Shown in pieces: positions 1-6,147 of a stretch of 6,147 nucleotides of DNA. The position numbers were made by a program, and so were the translations under genes. The notes under the pieces are model-generated. The model was not told the origin of the DNA and made no database searches. It saw nothing but the letters and a program-made list of their open reading frames with translations. This DNA is from Polaribacter sp. GTDB taxonomy: Bacteria > Bacteroidota > Bacteroidia > Flavobacteriales > Flavobacteriaceae. The stretch covers positions 1,154-7,300 of the forward strand of contig DPRC01000070.1 of the NCBI GenBank assembly GCA_003537695.1. The letters run 5' to 3'. Each line of letters begins with the position of its first letter. Position 1 is the stretch's first letter.

Positions 1-357
1 TTTTAAGCGTTCAATTCCCTTACCAGCAACCAAACTATTTGTATCTACACAGCCAATTACTACCTTTTTTATATTGTATTTTATAATTAAATCTGCACAG
101 GGCGGTGTTTTTCCAAAATGACTGCAAGGTTCTAAAGTAACATACAAGGTAGCTTCCTTAAGAAGCATTTGATCTTTGACAGCATTTACTGCATTTACCT
201 CTGCATGATTTCCTCCATAGGGCGCAGTAAATCCTTCGCCAATAATGGTCTCTTGAAATACAATTACGGCACCAACCGCCGGATTTGGACGTGTAGTTCC
301 AATTCCATTTTCTGCAATCTGCAAACAGCGTTTTATATAATGCTCGTGTTTAATAAT
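1..357 (-). CDS. ribD: RibD, N-terminal deaminase part (3' end off window, non-ATG start)
   Basis: Riboflavin biosynthesis protein RibD, which deaminates the pyrimidine intermediate formed from GTP and, in its C-terminal domain, reduces the ribose side chain. Only the first 119 codons, the zinc-dependent deaminase domain, are in the window. Visible are the early RPNPAVGAV segment (residues 23-31), the zinc and proton-shuttle motif HAEVNAV (51-57, His51 and Glu53) and the second zinc motif PCSHFGKTPPC (77-87, Cys78 and Cys87), followed by DTNSLVAGKGIE (105-116). All catalytic positions are intact. The reductase domain lies beyond the left edge. The gene follows the lipoprotein gene with no spacing and in the same frame, so the two are probably co-transcribed. 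The start is odd: after the lipoprotein TAA (360-358) the frame reads ATT ATT AAA CAC GAG, and the first ATG is codon 64, inside the catalytic domain. I place the start at one of the two ATT codons by similarity to the usual RibD N-terminus. Identity is near certain; the start is uncertain. Confidence 0.93.
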   Translation of the reverse strand, partial: MIKHEHYIKRCLQIAENGIGTTRPNPAVGAVIVFQETIIGEGFTAPYGGNHAEVNAVNAVKDQMLLKEATLYVTLEPCSHFGKTPPCADLIIKYNIKKVVIGCVDTNSLVAGKGIERLK

Positions 358-822
358 TTACAATTTAATTTTTATTACTTGTGTTTTATTTATTACAAAA
401 CTACGTTTAAACCCAAAAACCACATACTCCAAATTTCCTTTGATCTGCACAGTTACTTTTTTCGTAAACAAAGAATTTAACAATCCTCCTAACACCCCAT
501 TTTTATCTGAATTAAGTATGTTTTTTGTAGGAATATGAGCCATTAAAGGAATCGAAAAAGCTTTGTTTCCGGGTACTTTAAATGGTGCTGAAAAAACTTC
601 AGCTACTGCAGATCCATTTACAAATATGTTTATTTTATCTGTAGAAATTACACCACCAACAGCATTTGGATTTTCAAAAAAAACAGCAGCTTTTAATTTT
701 ATCGTATCCGAAGCAAAACTGACTATTTTTACGTTGTCTACTTTGATAAAAACAGGCTCTTTTTGAACAGAACAGCTAGCAATCAATAAAATTAAGAGCA
801 AAAAATAGGCGGTTATTTTCAT
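358..822 (-). CDS. LEA type 2 family (WHy-domain-like) lipoprotein
   Basis: A predicted lipoprotein of 154 residues. It opens with a short basic end and a hydrophobic stretch (residues 6-16) followed by a lipobox, IAS-Cys17, so the mature protein should be lipidated at Cys17 and anchored in the inner or outer membrane facing the periplasm or surface. The rest (about 25-154) has the character of a LEA type 2 / WHy beta-sandwich: a hydrophobic strand VKIVSF, then IKLKAAVFFENPNAVGG, where a strand leads to an Asn-Pro-Asn turn that is typical of the family, then KINIFVNG and alternating-hydrophobic strands to the C-terminus. The molecular role of the bacterial members is not established. It is the first gene of a minus-strand pair with ribD, and its TAA directly abuts the ribD reading frame. 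The ATG at 822-820 is the natural start because it gives a complete signal peptide. A -7-like element TATTTTTG lies 35 bases upstream. The fold call is from pattern recognition, not a profile search. Confidence 0.82.
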   Translation of the reverse strand: MKITAYFLLLILLIASCSVQKEPVFIKVDNVKIVSFASDTIKLKAAVFFENPNAVGGVISTDKINIFVNGSAVAEVFSAPFKVPGNKAFSIPLMAHIPTKNILNSDKNGVLGGLLNSLFTKKVTVQIKGNLEYVVFGFKRSFVINKTQVIKIKL

Positions 823-857
823 GAAAAAAAATTAAAATTTAAAGTAACTTGCTCCTG

Positions 858-865
858 CAAAAATA
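858..865 (-). promoter_or_regulatory. Candidate -7 element for the lipoprotein-ribD pair
   Basis: Read on the minus strand this is TATTTTTG, an exact match to the Bacteroidota -7 consensus TAnnTTTG. It lies 35 bases before the lipoprotein ATG, giving an inferred leader of roughly 30 nt. I do not see a clean TTTG -33 box at the expected distance, and the upstream part would lie inside the first codons of the divergent GNAT gene (ATG at 875). The 52-bp gap must therefore hold start signals for both directions. Confidence 0.4.
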
Positions 866-874
866 CAGTAATAA

Positions 875-1366
875 ATGACACGTGAAAATTTTATCATTAG
901 AGAAATAAAACCCGCTGACAACTTCGCCATTTCTCAAGTTATCAGAAGTGTGATTTTAGAGATGGGCGCCCCTAAAATAGGCACCGCATATGAAGACGCT
1001 GATACCGACCGTATGTTTGAAGCCTATCAAAAGGAAAAGGTGGCTTATTTTGTACTGGAGCTAGACAATAAAGTGATTGGAGGTGCAGGAATTGCAAGCT
1101 TAGATCCTAGTGAAATTAACACCTGTGAATTACAAAAAATGTATTTACTTCCCAGCGCCAGAGGAAAAGGCTTGGGAACAGACCTTATTTCTAAATGTTT
1201 AAAAAAAGCAAAAGAATTTGGCTTTGAGGATTGTTATTTAGAAACAATGCCATACATGGAAGCAGCAAGAAAATTATATGAGAAAAATGGATTTTTAAGT
1301 CTCTCGAAACCCATGGGGAATACGGGTCACTATTCGTGTAATGTTTGGATGTTAAAAAAAATATGA
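875..1366 (+). CDS. GNAT family N-acetyltransferase
   Basis: A single-domain acetyltransferase of 163 residues, normal for the GNAT fold, predicted cytoplasmic and using acetyl-CoA. The N-terminal strand FIIREIKPAD (6-15) is the usual GNAT opening. Motif A is complete: the strand ELQKMYLLP (85-93) leads into the acetyl-CoA pyrophosphate loop Arg96-Gly-Lys-Gly-Leu-Gly101. Motif B follows as MEAARKLYEKNGF (128-140), containing the commonly conserved Tyr135. The C-terminal strand ends GHYSCNVWMLKK. The acceptor substrate cannot be read from the sequence. The gene ends in TGA at 1364-1366 and overlaps the prmC ATG as ATGA, so the two are probably translationally coupled. Being next to prmC does not show that it acts on ribosomes, and I see no specific reason to call it RimI. 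The start at 875 gives the full first strand. Only 52 bp separate it from the divergent lipoprotein gene. Confidence 0.9.
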   Translation: MTRENFIIREIKPADNFAISQVIRSVILEMGAPKIGTAYEDADTDRMFEAYQKEKVAYFVLELDNKVIGGAGIASLDPSEINTCELQKMYLLPSARGKGLGTDLISKCLKKAKEFGFEDCYLETMPYMEAARKLYEKNGFLSLSKPMGNTGHYSCNVWMLKKI

Positions 1367-2241
1367 AATTAAAAGAATTTAAATTGTTATTTTCGGAGAG
1401 CCTTTTAGAGACCTATCCCAAAACAGAAGTAGACAGTTTTTTCTTTATTTTAATGGAAGAAAAACTGGAGCTACAGCGAATCGACACCGTTCTAAATCCC
1501 GATTTTTTAATTGATGCTGCTACTGTAGTTGGGCTAAAAATTATTCTTAAACGTTTACAAAAAGAAGAACCCATCCAATACATCCTTGGTAAAACAGAGT
1601 TCTATGGCTTGCCTTTTCTCGTAGATAAAAACACCTTAATTCCGAGGCCAGAAACAGAAGAACTGGTCGAATGGATACTCAGCGAAATACACGAAATACA
1701 GGGGGAAAATCAAAAAACGCCACTTGCCATTTTAGACATTGGAACGGGAACCGGCTGCATTCCTATTACTTTGGCTAAAAACACTGTAAATACAGTAATT
1801 ACCGCAATTGATATTTCTGCAGCAGCACTGTGCATTGCGAAAAAAAATGCATTATTGAATTCAGTTTCTGTAAATTTCATAACACAGGATATTTTAAAAA
1901 CAACCCAATTGCCTCAAAAATACGATGTCATAGTCTCCAACCCACCCTATGTTCGAGAATTGGAAAAAGTGGAAATTAGTACGAATGTATTAGCAAATGA
2001 GCCACACTTGGCCCTGTTTGTTCCAGACAAAAATCCCCTGCTCTTTTATAATAAGATTGCTGACTTAGCAAAACAGCAGTTGAATGAAAGCGGAATATTA
2101 TTCTTTGAAATCAATCAATATTTAGGAAAGGAAACCGTGAAAATGTTGGAAGAAAAAGGGTTTCAAAATATTCAATTGAAAAAAGATCTATTTGGCAATG
2201 ACCGAATGTTACTTTGTCGACTGCCAAAGCTTGCCCTTTAA
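1363..2241 (+). CDS. prmC: PrmC, N5-glutamine methyltransferase of peptide chain release factors
   Basis: PrmC (HemK) uses S-adenosylmethionine to methylate the glutamine of the GGQ motif in release factors RF1 and RF2, which improves termination of translation. From the ATG at 1363 the protein is 292 residues, normal for the family. It has an N-terminal helical domain (about 1-75) for release-factor binding, the segment YILGKTEFYG (73-82), the motif RPETEEL (95-101), the SAM-binding loop LDIGTGTGC (124-132), an acidic strand end ITAID (146-150), and the catalytic Asn-Pro-Pro-Tyr at 193-196, which holds the target glutamine. An in-frame ATG at 1345 would add six residues, but 1363 is preferred because it forms the ATGA overlap with the GNAT stop and gives the usual family N-terminus. 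It forms a two-gene operon with the GNAT gene. No clear intrinsic terminator follows. Confidence 0.96.
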   Translation: MKLKEFKLLFSESLLETYPKTEVDSFFFILMEEKLELQRIDTVLNPDFLIDAATVVGLKIILKRLQKEEPIQYILGKTEFYGLPFLVDKNTLIPRPETEELVEWILSEIHEIQGENQKTPLAILDIGTGTGCIPITLAKNTVNTVITAIDISAAALCIAKKNALLNSVSVNFITQDILKTTQLPQKYDVIVSNPPYVRELEKVEISTNVLANEPHLALFVPDKNPLLFYNKIADLAKQQLNESGILFFEINQYLGKETVKMLEEKGFQNIQLKKDLFGNDRMLLCRLPKLAL

Positions 2242-2379
2242 ACTAAAAAAAAAGAAGGCATCCACTTTAAAATAGTAGAAGTGCACCAAAAATTTAAACA
2301 GAAATAGCATCACAGTAAAGTTATATAGCTGCACTAAAATCACCCTCATTTTTTGGCGTCCTATTCGCTTTAAATTAAT

Positions 2380-2387
2380 TACTTTTG
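2380..2387 (+). promoter_or_regulatory. Candidate -7 element placed just before the FAD protein ATG
   Basis: TACTTTTG matches the Bacteroidota consensus TAnnTTTG exactly, and a TTTG lies upstream at 2352-2355, though the 24-base spacer is slightly long. The element ends only 4 bases before the ATG at 2392, so transcription would start at or within a few bases of the start codon. This suggests a leaderless or nearly leaderless mRNA, if the element is real and the ATG is right. Confidence 0.45.
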
Positions 2388-2391
2388 TTGC

Positions 2392-3948
2392 ATGATTAAA
2401 GAAATTCAACTTCGTGTAAATTTAATAGAAGAATTAAAAGAAGATATTCTTTTGTACAAGGCTTCGAAACAGCTCGGAATTGATAAAAGTGAAATCTCCG
2501 CAGTAAAAATTTTACTAAAATCTATTGATGCGCGTAAAAAAGACGTGATGTTCAATTACAAAGTAGCGGTGTACATAAATGAAGCGGTTCCAGAAAAATC
2601 TGACTATGTCTTCGATTACAAAGATGTTTCTGCTGCCAAAGAGGTCCATATTATTGGATTTGGACCCGCAGGAATGTATGCAGCACTGCGTTGCATTGAA
2701 TTGGGATATAAACCGATTGTCTTGGAACGTGGAAAAAATGTACAGGACAGAAGAAGGGATTTAAAAGCAATCAACCAAGATCATATTGTACACGAAGATT
2801 CTAACTATTGCTTTGGCGAAGGAGGAGCAGGAACCTATTCTGACGGAAAGTTATATACACGCTCTCTAAAACGTGGCGATGTTCGAAGAATTTTTGAAAA
2901 CTTAGTATACCATGGAACTTCTGAACAAATATTAGTAGATGCACATCCACATATTGGAACCAATAAATTACCTAAAATCGTTCAAAATATTAGAGAAACT
3001 ATTTTAAAGTTTGGTGGAGAAATTCATTTCGAAACCAGAGTTGTCGATTTTGTTGTTCAAAACAATAAACTTCGTGCAATTCAGCTTCAAAATGGTGAAG
3101 AAATGACAGTAAATGCTGTTATTTTAGCAACAGGGCACTCTGCGAGAGATATTTATGAATTACTGCACAAAAAAGAAATTCGCATGAAAGCGAAGTCTTT
3201 TGCTATGGGCGTGCGTGTAGAGCACCCCCAAGAAATCATAGACCAAATACAATACCATTGCTCGGGAGAAAGAGACGAATTATTACCTCCTGCAGCCTAT
3301 AGTTTGGTGCAACAAGTAAATAATAGAGGCGTATACTCTTTTTGTATGTGTCCTGGAGGTTTTATCGTTCCTGCAGCTACGGCAAATGGAGAGGTCGTGG
3401 TAAACGGCATGTCTCCCTCGAGAAGAAATAATAAATTTGCCAATTCTGGAATTGTGGTGGAGCTAGACATCGATCGGGATTTTAAAAAGTACGAGTCTTT
3501 TGGTGCTTTAAAAGGCTTAGAGTTTCAAAAAGATTTAGAAAAAACTTCTTTTTATGCCGGCGGAAGAACACAAAAAGCACCTGCACAGCGATTGGTAGAT
3601 TTTGTAGATGGAAGACTCTCAACAGACTTAAACAGCACTTCGTATCAGCCTGGATTAAATTCGGCACCATTACATTCTCTTTTGCCAAAAATCATCGGGA
3701 GCAGATTGCGAAAAGGTTTTGCCGCTTTTGGAGAAAAAATGCACGGGTATTATACCAATGAAGCCAATATTATTGGTGTAGAGTCTAGAACCTCATCGCC
3801 TATCAATATTCCCAGAAAAGAAAACTTAGAGCATACAGATATCGACGGACTATTTCCTTGCGGTGAAGGTGGTGGCTATGCCGGTGGAATTGTTTCTGCG
3901 GCAATGGATGGGGAACGCTGCGCAGAAGCAGCCATTGCAAAATTTTAA
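2392..3948 (+). CDS. Uncharacterised FAD-dependent protein (COG2509-like NAD/FAD dehydrogenase)
   Basis: A 518-residue flavoprotein of the group often annotated NAD(FAD)-utilizing or FAD-dependent dehydrogenase (COG2509). Residues 1-80 form a separate N-terminal domain without nucleotide-binding motifs. A Rossmann FAD site follows: the strand VHIIGFGPAG (85-94) with the glycine-rich loop Gly89-Phe-Gly-Pro-Ala-Gly94, and the strand-end Glu112 in IVLERG that would bind the ribose of FAD. The family-like segment CFGEGGAGTYSDGKLYTR (140-157) comes next, then VILATGHSARD (243-253), the second FAD contact. The C-terminal GLFPCGEGGGYAGGIVSAA (486-504) is the usual last FAD loop. No thioredoxin-type CxxC is present; FCMC at 317-320 has two nearby cysteines of unknown meaning. 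The substrate and electron partner are unknown. The gene seems to stand alone, 150 bp after prmC and 218 bp before trmD. The start is supported by the long conserved-looking N-terminal domain and the adjacent -7-like element. Confidence 0.9.
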   Translation: MIKEIQLRVNLIEELKEDILLYKASKQLGIDKSEISAVKILLKSIDARKKDVMFNYKVAVYINEAVPEKSDYVFDYKDVSAAKEVHIIGFGPAGMYAALRCIELGYKPIVLERGKNVQDRRRDLKAINQDHIVHEDSNYCFGEGGAGTYSDGKLYTRSLKRGDVRRIFENLVYHGTSEQILVDAHPHIGTNKLPKIVQNIRETILKFGGEIHFETRVVDFVVQNNKLRAIQLQNGEEMTVNAVILATGHSARDIYELLHKKEIRMKAKSFAMGVRVEHPQEIIDQIQYHCSGERDELLPPAAYSLVQQVNNRGVYSFCMCPGGFIVPAATANGEVVVNGMSPSRRNNKFANSGIVVELDIDRDFKKYESFGALKGLEFQKDLEKTSFYAGGRTQKAPAQRLVDFVDGRLSTDLNSTSYQPGLNSAPLHSLLPKIIGSRLRKGFAAFGEKMHGYYTNEANIIGVESRTSSPINIPRKENLEHTDIDGLFPCGEGGGYAGGIVSAAMDGERCAEAAIAKF

Positions 3949-4166
3949 AAAGAGTCCTCCCATACCAAAAAAGTATAAAGAATACATAAAAAGCATTGCA
4001 GACATTTAAATATGAATGCAAAACATCTTGTAAGCTATTTGCTTATCCTAAATTTAAAACAAAAAAACATGAATAGACCAACCCGCAATTAACGGTCTAA
4101 AACTCCACTAGTAAAACTTCCAAAAAATCAGATATCAGAATTCCTTAAAAAGGCTACATTTGCAAG
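3949..4166. other. Intergenic stretch before trmD: short ORF and small inverted repeat
   Basis: No confirmed gene lies here. On the plus strand there is an ORF from ATG 4012 to TAA 4092 (26 codons, with a second in-frame ATG at 4069), without a clear ribosome binding site or promoter. A perfect 6-bp inverted repeat, TAGACC (4074-4079) and GGTCTA (4094-4099), with a 14-base loop spans the ORF end. No T-run follows it, so it does not look like an intrinsic terminator for the plus-strand gene upstream. The rest is A/T-rich. The trmD -7-like element is at the right end. Confidence 0.3.
4155..4162 (+). promoter_or_regulatory. Candidate -7 element placed just before the trmD ATG
   Basis: TACATTTG is an exact match to TAnnTTTG and ends 4 bases before the trmD ATG at 4167. 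No convincing -33 TTTG is seen at the usual distance. If it is used, the trmD mRNA would begin at or next to its start codon, as proposed for the FAD protein gene. Confidence 0.4.
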
Positions 4167-4841
4167 ATGCGTATAGATATTATTTCAGTAGCTCCCGATT
4201 TATTAGAAAGTCCTTTCAATCATTCGATTGTAAAACGGGCAAAGAAAAAAGGTTTGGCTGAAATTGTAATTCACGATTTACGCACCTATGGTCTGGGAAA
4301 CTACAAGCAGATAGACGACACCCAATTTGGCGGTGGTGCAGGAATGGTCATGATGATTGAACCCATTGCCAATTGCATCCGAAAACTGCAAGCAGAGCGT
4401 GATTATGATGAAATTATCTACATGACACCAGATGCACCAACATTAAATCAGTCTACTGCAAACACCCTTTCATTAAAAGAGAATATCCTCATTTTAACAG
4501 GACACTACAAAGGTGTGGATCACCGCATAAGAGCTCTTTTTATTACCAAAGAAATTTCTATTGGAGACTATGTTTTAACCGGTGGTGAGCTGGCAGCAGC
4601 TGTTTTAGTAGATGCCGTAGTACGTTTGATTCCTGGTGTTATTGGAGATGAACAATCTGCCTTAACAGATTCCTTTCAAGACAATTTACTATCACCCCCC
4701 GTATATACAAGACCCTCCGATTATGAAGGAAGTAAAGTTCCCGAAGTTTTACTGTCAGGAAACTTTCCTAAAATTGAAGATTGGCGCAGTGAACAAGCCT
4801 ACGAGAGAACACAACAAATTAGACCCGATTTATTAAAGTAA
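4167..4841 (+). CDS. trmD: TrmD, tRNA (guanine-37-N1) methyltransferase
   Basis: TrmD methylates N1 of guanine 37, next to the anticodon, in tRNAs that read codons beginning with C and some others. This prevents +1 frameshifting and is usually essential. The protein has 224 residues, slightly shorter than the E. coli enzyme and normal for Bacteroidota. The N-terminus [12 protein letters not shown] corresponds to the usual opening, where Phe-Pro is more common than Ala-Pro. The substrate loop [13 protein letters not shown] (50-62) follows. The SAM-binding trefoil knot spans [10 protein letters not shown] (111-120), [14 protein letters not shown] (130-143) and LIPGVIG (154-160). Arg153 and Asp168 (in TDSF) match the catalytic pair Arg154 and Asp169 of E. 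coli. [10 protein letters not shown] (174-183) and [10 protein letters not shown] (191-200) are also conserved. His119 sits where many homologues have Glu or Gln, probably a harmless difference. Unlike in many bacteria, rimM, rplS and rpsP are not adjacent on either side. The next gene begins 8 bp after the stop, so the two may be co-transcribed. Confidence 0.97.
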   Translation: MRIDIISVAPDLLESPFNHSIVKRAKKKGLAEIVIHDLRTYGLGNYKQIDDTQFGGGAGMVMMIEPIANCIRKLQAERDYDEIIYMTPDAPTLNQSTANTLSLKENILILTGHYKGVDHRIRALFITKEISIGDYVLTGGELAAAVLVDAVVRLIPGVIGDEQSALTDSFQDNLLSPPVYTRPSDYEGSKVPEVLLSGNFPKIEDWRSEQAYERTQQIRPDLLK

Positions 4842-4849
4842 ACACTTCA

Positions 4850-6147
4850 TTGGAAACGATAACCACCTACATAAAAAACAACAAAGCTCTTTCTTGGGTG
4901 CTCGGATTCCAAGCTTTTAGATTGGCTTTACTTCCCTTCATGGGATTAATGCCTCAGGATGCCTATTATTACCTCTACGGCCAAAATTTATCCCTTTCGT
5001 ACTTTGATCATCCCGGAATGATTGGATACCTTTTGCGTTTTTTTACCGATATTTTTGGAACTGCTGTCTTTGTTGTAAAATTTGCTGATTTGTGTGTCAC
5101 CTCCTTGACTCTTTTTAGTTTTTACACATTGGCTTCTTATTTTTTATCGAAACAAAAATTACAGCGGGCTTTTATCTTAGTGGCCTCTACTATTTTTATC
5201 TCGATACTTTCTTTTAATTCAACTCCAGATGTACCACTCTTACTTTTCTGGACGCTGACTTTACTCTGTTTATACAAAGCAATTTTTGAAGATAAAAAAT
5301 GGTTTTTCATCCTCGGAGGAATTGCCATGGGACTTTCTTTTAATAGCAAATACACAGCGATCTTATTACAATTTGGGCTGCTGGGATTTTTAATTTTTTC
5401 CAATAGATATAGAAAATTACTAGCATCACCTTGGTTGTGGTCTTCCCTTATAATTTCTGCTGCAGTCACCTTTCCTGTTTGGTATTGGAATTATCAGCAT
5501 GAATTTGCATCCTTTGTTTTTCAATCTTCAGAAAGAACCAGTTCTATTTCAGAATTTAAAATATCTCCTAAAAACTTCTTTGGTGCCGTGGGCCATCAAA
5601 TGTTCTTGTTACTGCCCGTATTGTTTTTAATTTTTGTCACATTTACCTTTAAGTATGCAAAAAGAGCGCTGTTAAAATTCAAACTCCCCAACTCAAAAAC
5701 CTTATTTCTATTGGCCTTCTTTATTCCTACTTTTGTTGGCTTCTTTATCCTTACCCCTATTTATTGGGTCAAACTAAACTGGATGATGCCCTCATATATT
5801 TCTGGAATCATCATTGCCGGAATGTTTATCAGTAAAAAACTATTAAAAGTGCAACTTATTTTTTCCATTGTATTTCACCTGTTGTTTAGTTTACAAATTC
5901 TCTTTTACCTGGTACCTATCAAGAGTGACGATACATGGGTAGGATGGGAAGAATTGGCCATAGAAATAGGGAGTTTAGAAGAAAAAAAGGCTGATACCTT
6001 TGTTTTTTCTAATGACAATTACAAAACAGCAGCCTGCTTAAACTTCTTTATGGACGAGAAAGTATTTGCACAAAATATTATTGGCCTCCCTGCACTCCAT
6101 TTTGACTATCTCGGAGATAACTTAGCGACCTTGCAAGGACAGGATGC
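4850..6147 (+). CDS. GT39-like integral membrane glycosyltransferase (3' end off window, TTG start)
   Basis: The frame is open from 4823 to the window end; from TTG at 4850 it gives 432 codons with no stop. The protein is strongly hydrophobic with many predicted membrane helices, which fits the GT-C glycosyltransferases of the GT39 / ArnT-like group. These enzymes transfer a sugar from a polyprenyl-phosphate donor on the periplasmic side. After the first membrane segment (about 13-34) comes the loop PQDAYYYLYG (35-44), equivalent to the usual DEAYY motif with the acidic residue at Asp37, then LSYFDHPGMIGY (49-60). The family segment TPDVPLLLFW (125-134) follows helices 2-3. The C-terminal part (from about residue 360) becomes more polar, as expected of a periplasmic end domain. 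Acceptor and sugar are unknown. The first in-frame ATG (4940) is codon 31, inside the first membrane segment and only five residues before the QDAYY motif, so TTG 4850 is preferred. It starts 8 bp after trmD. Confidence 0.85.
   Translation, partial: METITTYIKNNKALSWVLGFQAFRLALLPFMGLMPQDAYYYLYGQNLSLSYFDHPGMIGYLLRFFTDIFGTAVFVVKFADLCVTSLTLFSFYTLASYFLSKQKLQRAFILVASTIFISILSFNSTPDVPLLLFWTLTLLCLYKAIFEDKKWFFILGGIAMGLSFNSKYTAILLQFGLLGFLIFSNRYRKLLASPWLWSSLIISAAVTFPVWYWNYQHEFASFVFQSSERTSSISEFKISPKNFFGAVGHQMFLLLPVLFLIFVTFTFKYAKRALLKFKLPNSKTLFLLAFFIPTFVGFFILTPIYWVKLNWMMPSYISGIIIAGMFISKKLLKVQLIFSIVFHLLFSLQILFYLVPIKSDDTWVGWEELAIEIGSLEEKKADTFVFSNDNYKTAACLNFFMDEKVFAQNIIGLPALHFDYLGDNLATLQGQD

Noticed and set aside
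169..480. Plus-strand ORF of 103 codons
   Set aside because: It is antisense to ribD and the lipoprotein gene and has the cysteine/tyrosine-rich composition of a shadow frame.
849..860. Short palindrome TTGCTCCTGCAA in the divergent gap between the lipoprotein and GNAT genes
   Set aside because: Arms of only 4 bp around a 4-base centre are expected by chance, and no regulator gene is nearby to support an operator.
2232..2260. Possible terminator after prmC: TGCC (2232-2235) pairing with GGCA (2257-2260) plus part of a T/A stretch
   Set aside because: The stem is short with a mismatch, includes the stop codon region, and has no T-run after it on the plus strand.
2209..2409. Minus-strand ORF of 66 codons covering the prmC-FAD gene gap, rich in Phe
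   Set aside because: It overlaps the ends of two solid genes on the other strand, has homopolymer-driven composition, and shows no recognisable domain or promoter.
3803..4021. Minus-strand ORF of 72 codons at the end of the FAD protein gene
   Set aside because: Most of it is antisense to the conserved C-terminal FAD loop; the His-rich part simply mirrors the Gly/Ala-rich coding strand.
5137..5469. Minus-strand ORF of 110 codons on the right side
   Set aside because: It lies antisense within the continuous glycosyltransferase frame, which has clear membrane-protein character; the minus ORF has no recognisable domain.

Overview
The window looks like a core chromosomal segment from a member of the Bacteroidota, most likely the family Flavobacteriaceae. 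The reasons are low G+C, A/T-rich intergenic DNA without clear Shine-Dalgarno sites, several matches to the Bacteroidota -7 promoter element TAnnTTTG just before genes, and protein sequences (RibD, PrmC, TrmD, the FAD protein) that read like flavobacterial versions. This placement comes from recognising motifs by eye and was not confirmed by a search.

Layout: on the minus strand, a LEA-type-2 lipoprotein gene (822 to 358) is followed immediately by ribD (from about 357 off the left edge). On the plus strand, diverging from it, a GNAT acetyltransferase gene (875-1366) overlaps prmC (1363-2241) by four bases. After 150 bp comes a single gene for a COG2509-type FAD-dependent protein (2392-3948). 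A 218-bp gap leads to trmD (4167-4841), and 8 bp later a GT39-like multi-spanning membrane glycosyltransferase begins at a probable TTG codon (4850) and runs off the right edge.

The recognisable genes are housekeeping: riboflavin synthesis (RibD), methylation of release factors (PrmC) and m1G37 methylation of tRNA (TrmD). The last two both serve accurate translation but are separate transcription units here. The lipoprotein, the GNAT enzyme, the FAD protein and the glycosyltransferase have recognisable folds but no substrate that can be read from the sequence. There is no tRNA, rRNA, CRISPR array, insertion sequence or phage gene in view.

I do not see a new multi-gene system. The points worth a second look are small-scale: ribD has no ATG, GTG or TTG at its expected start and directly follows the lipoprotein stop codon in the same frame; two genes have a -7-like element only 4 bases before their ATG, which suggests leaderless or near-leaderless mRNAs; the glycosyltransferase appears to use TTG; and a 26-codon ORF with a small inverted repeat over its end lies before trmD.
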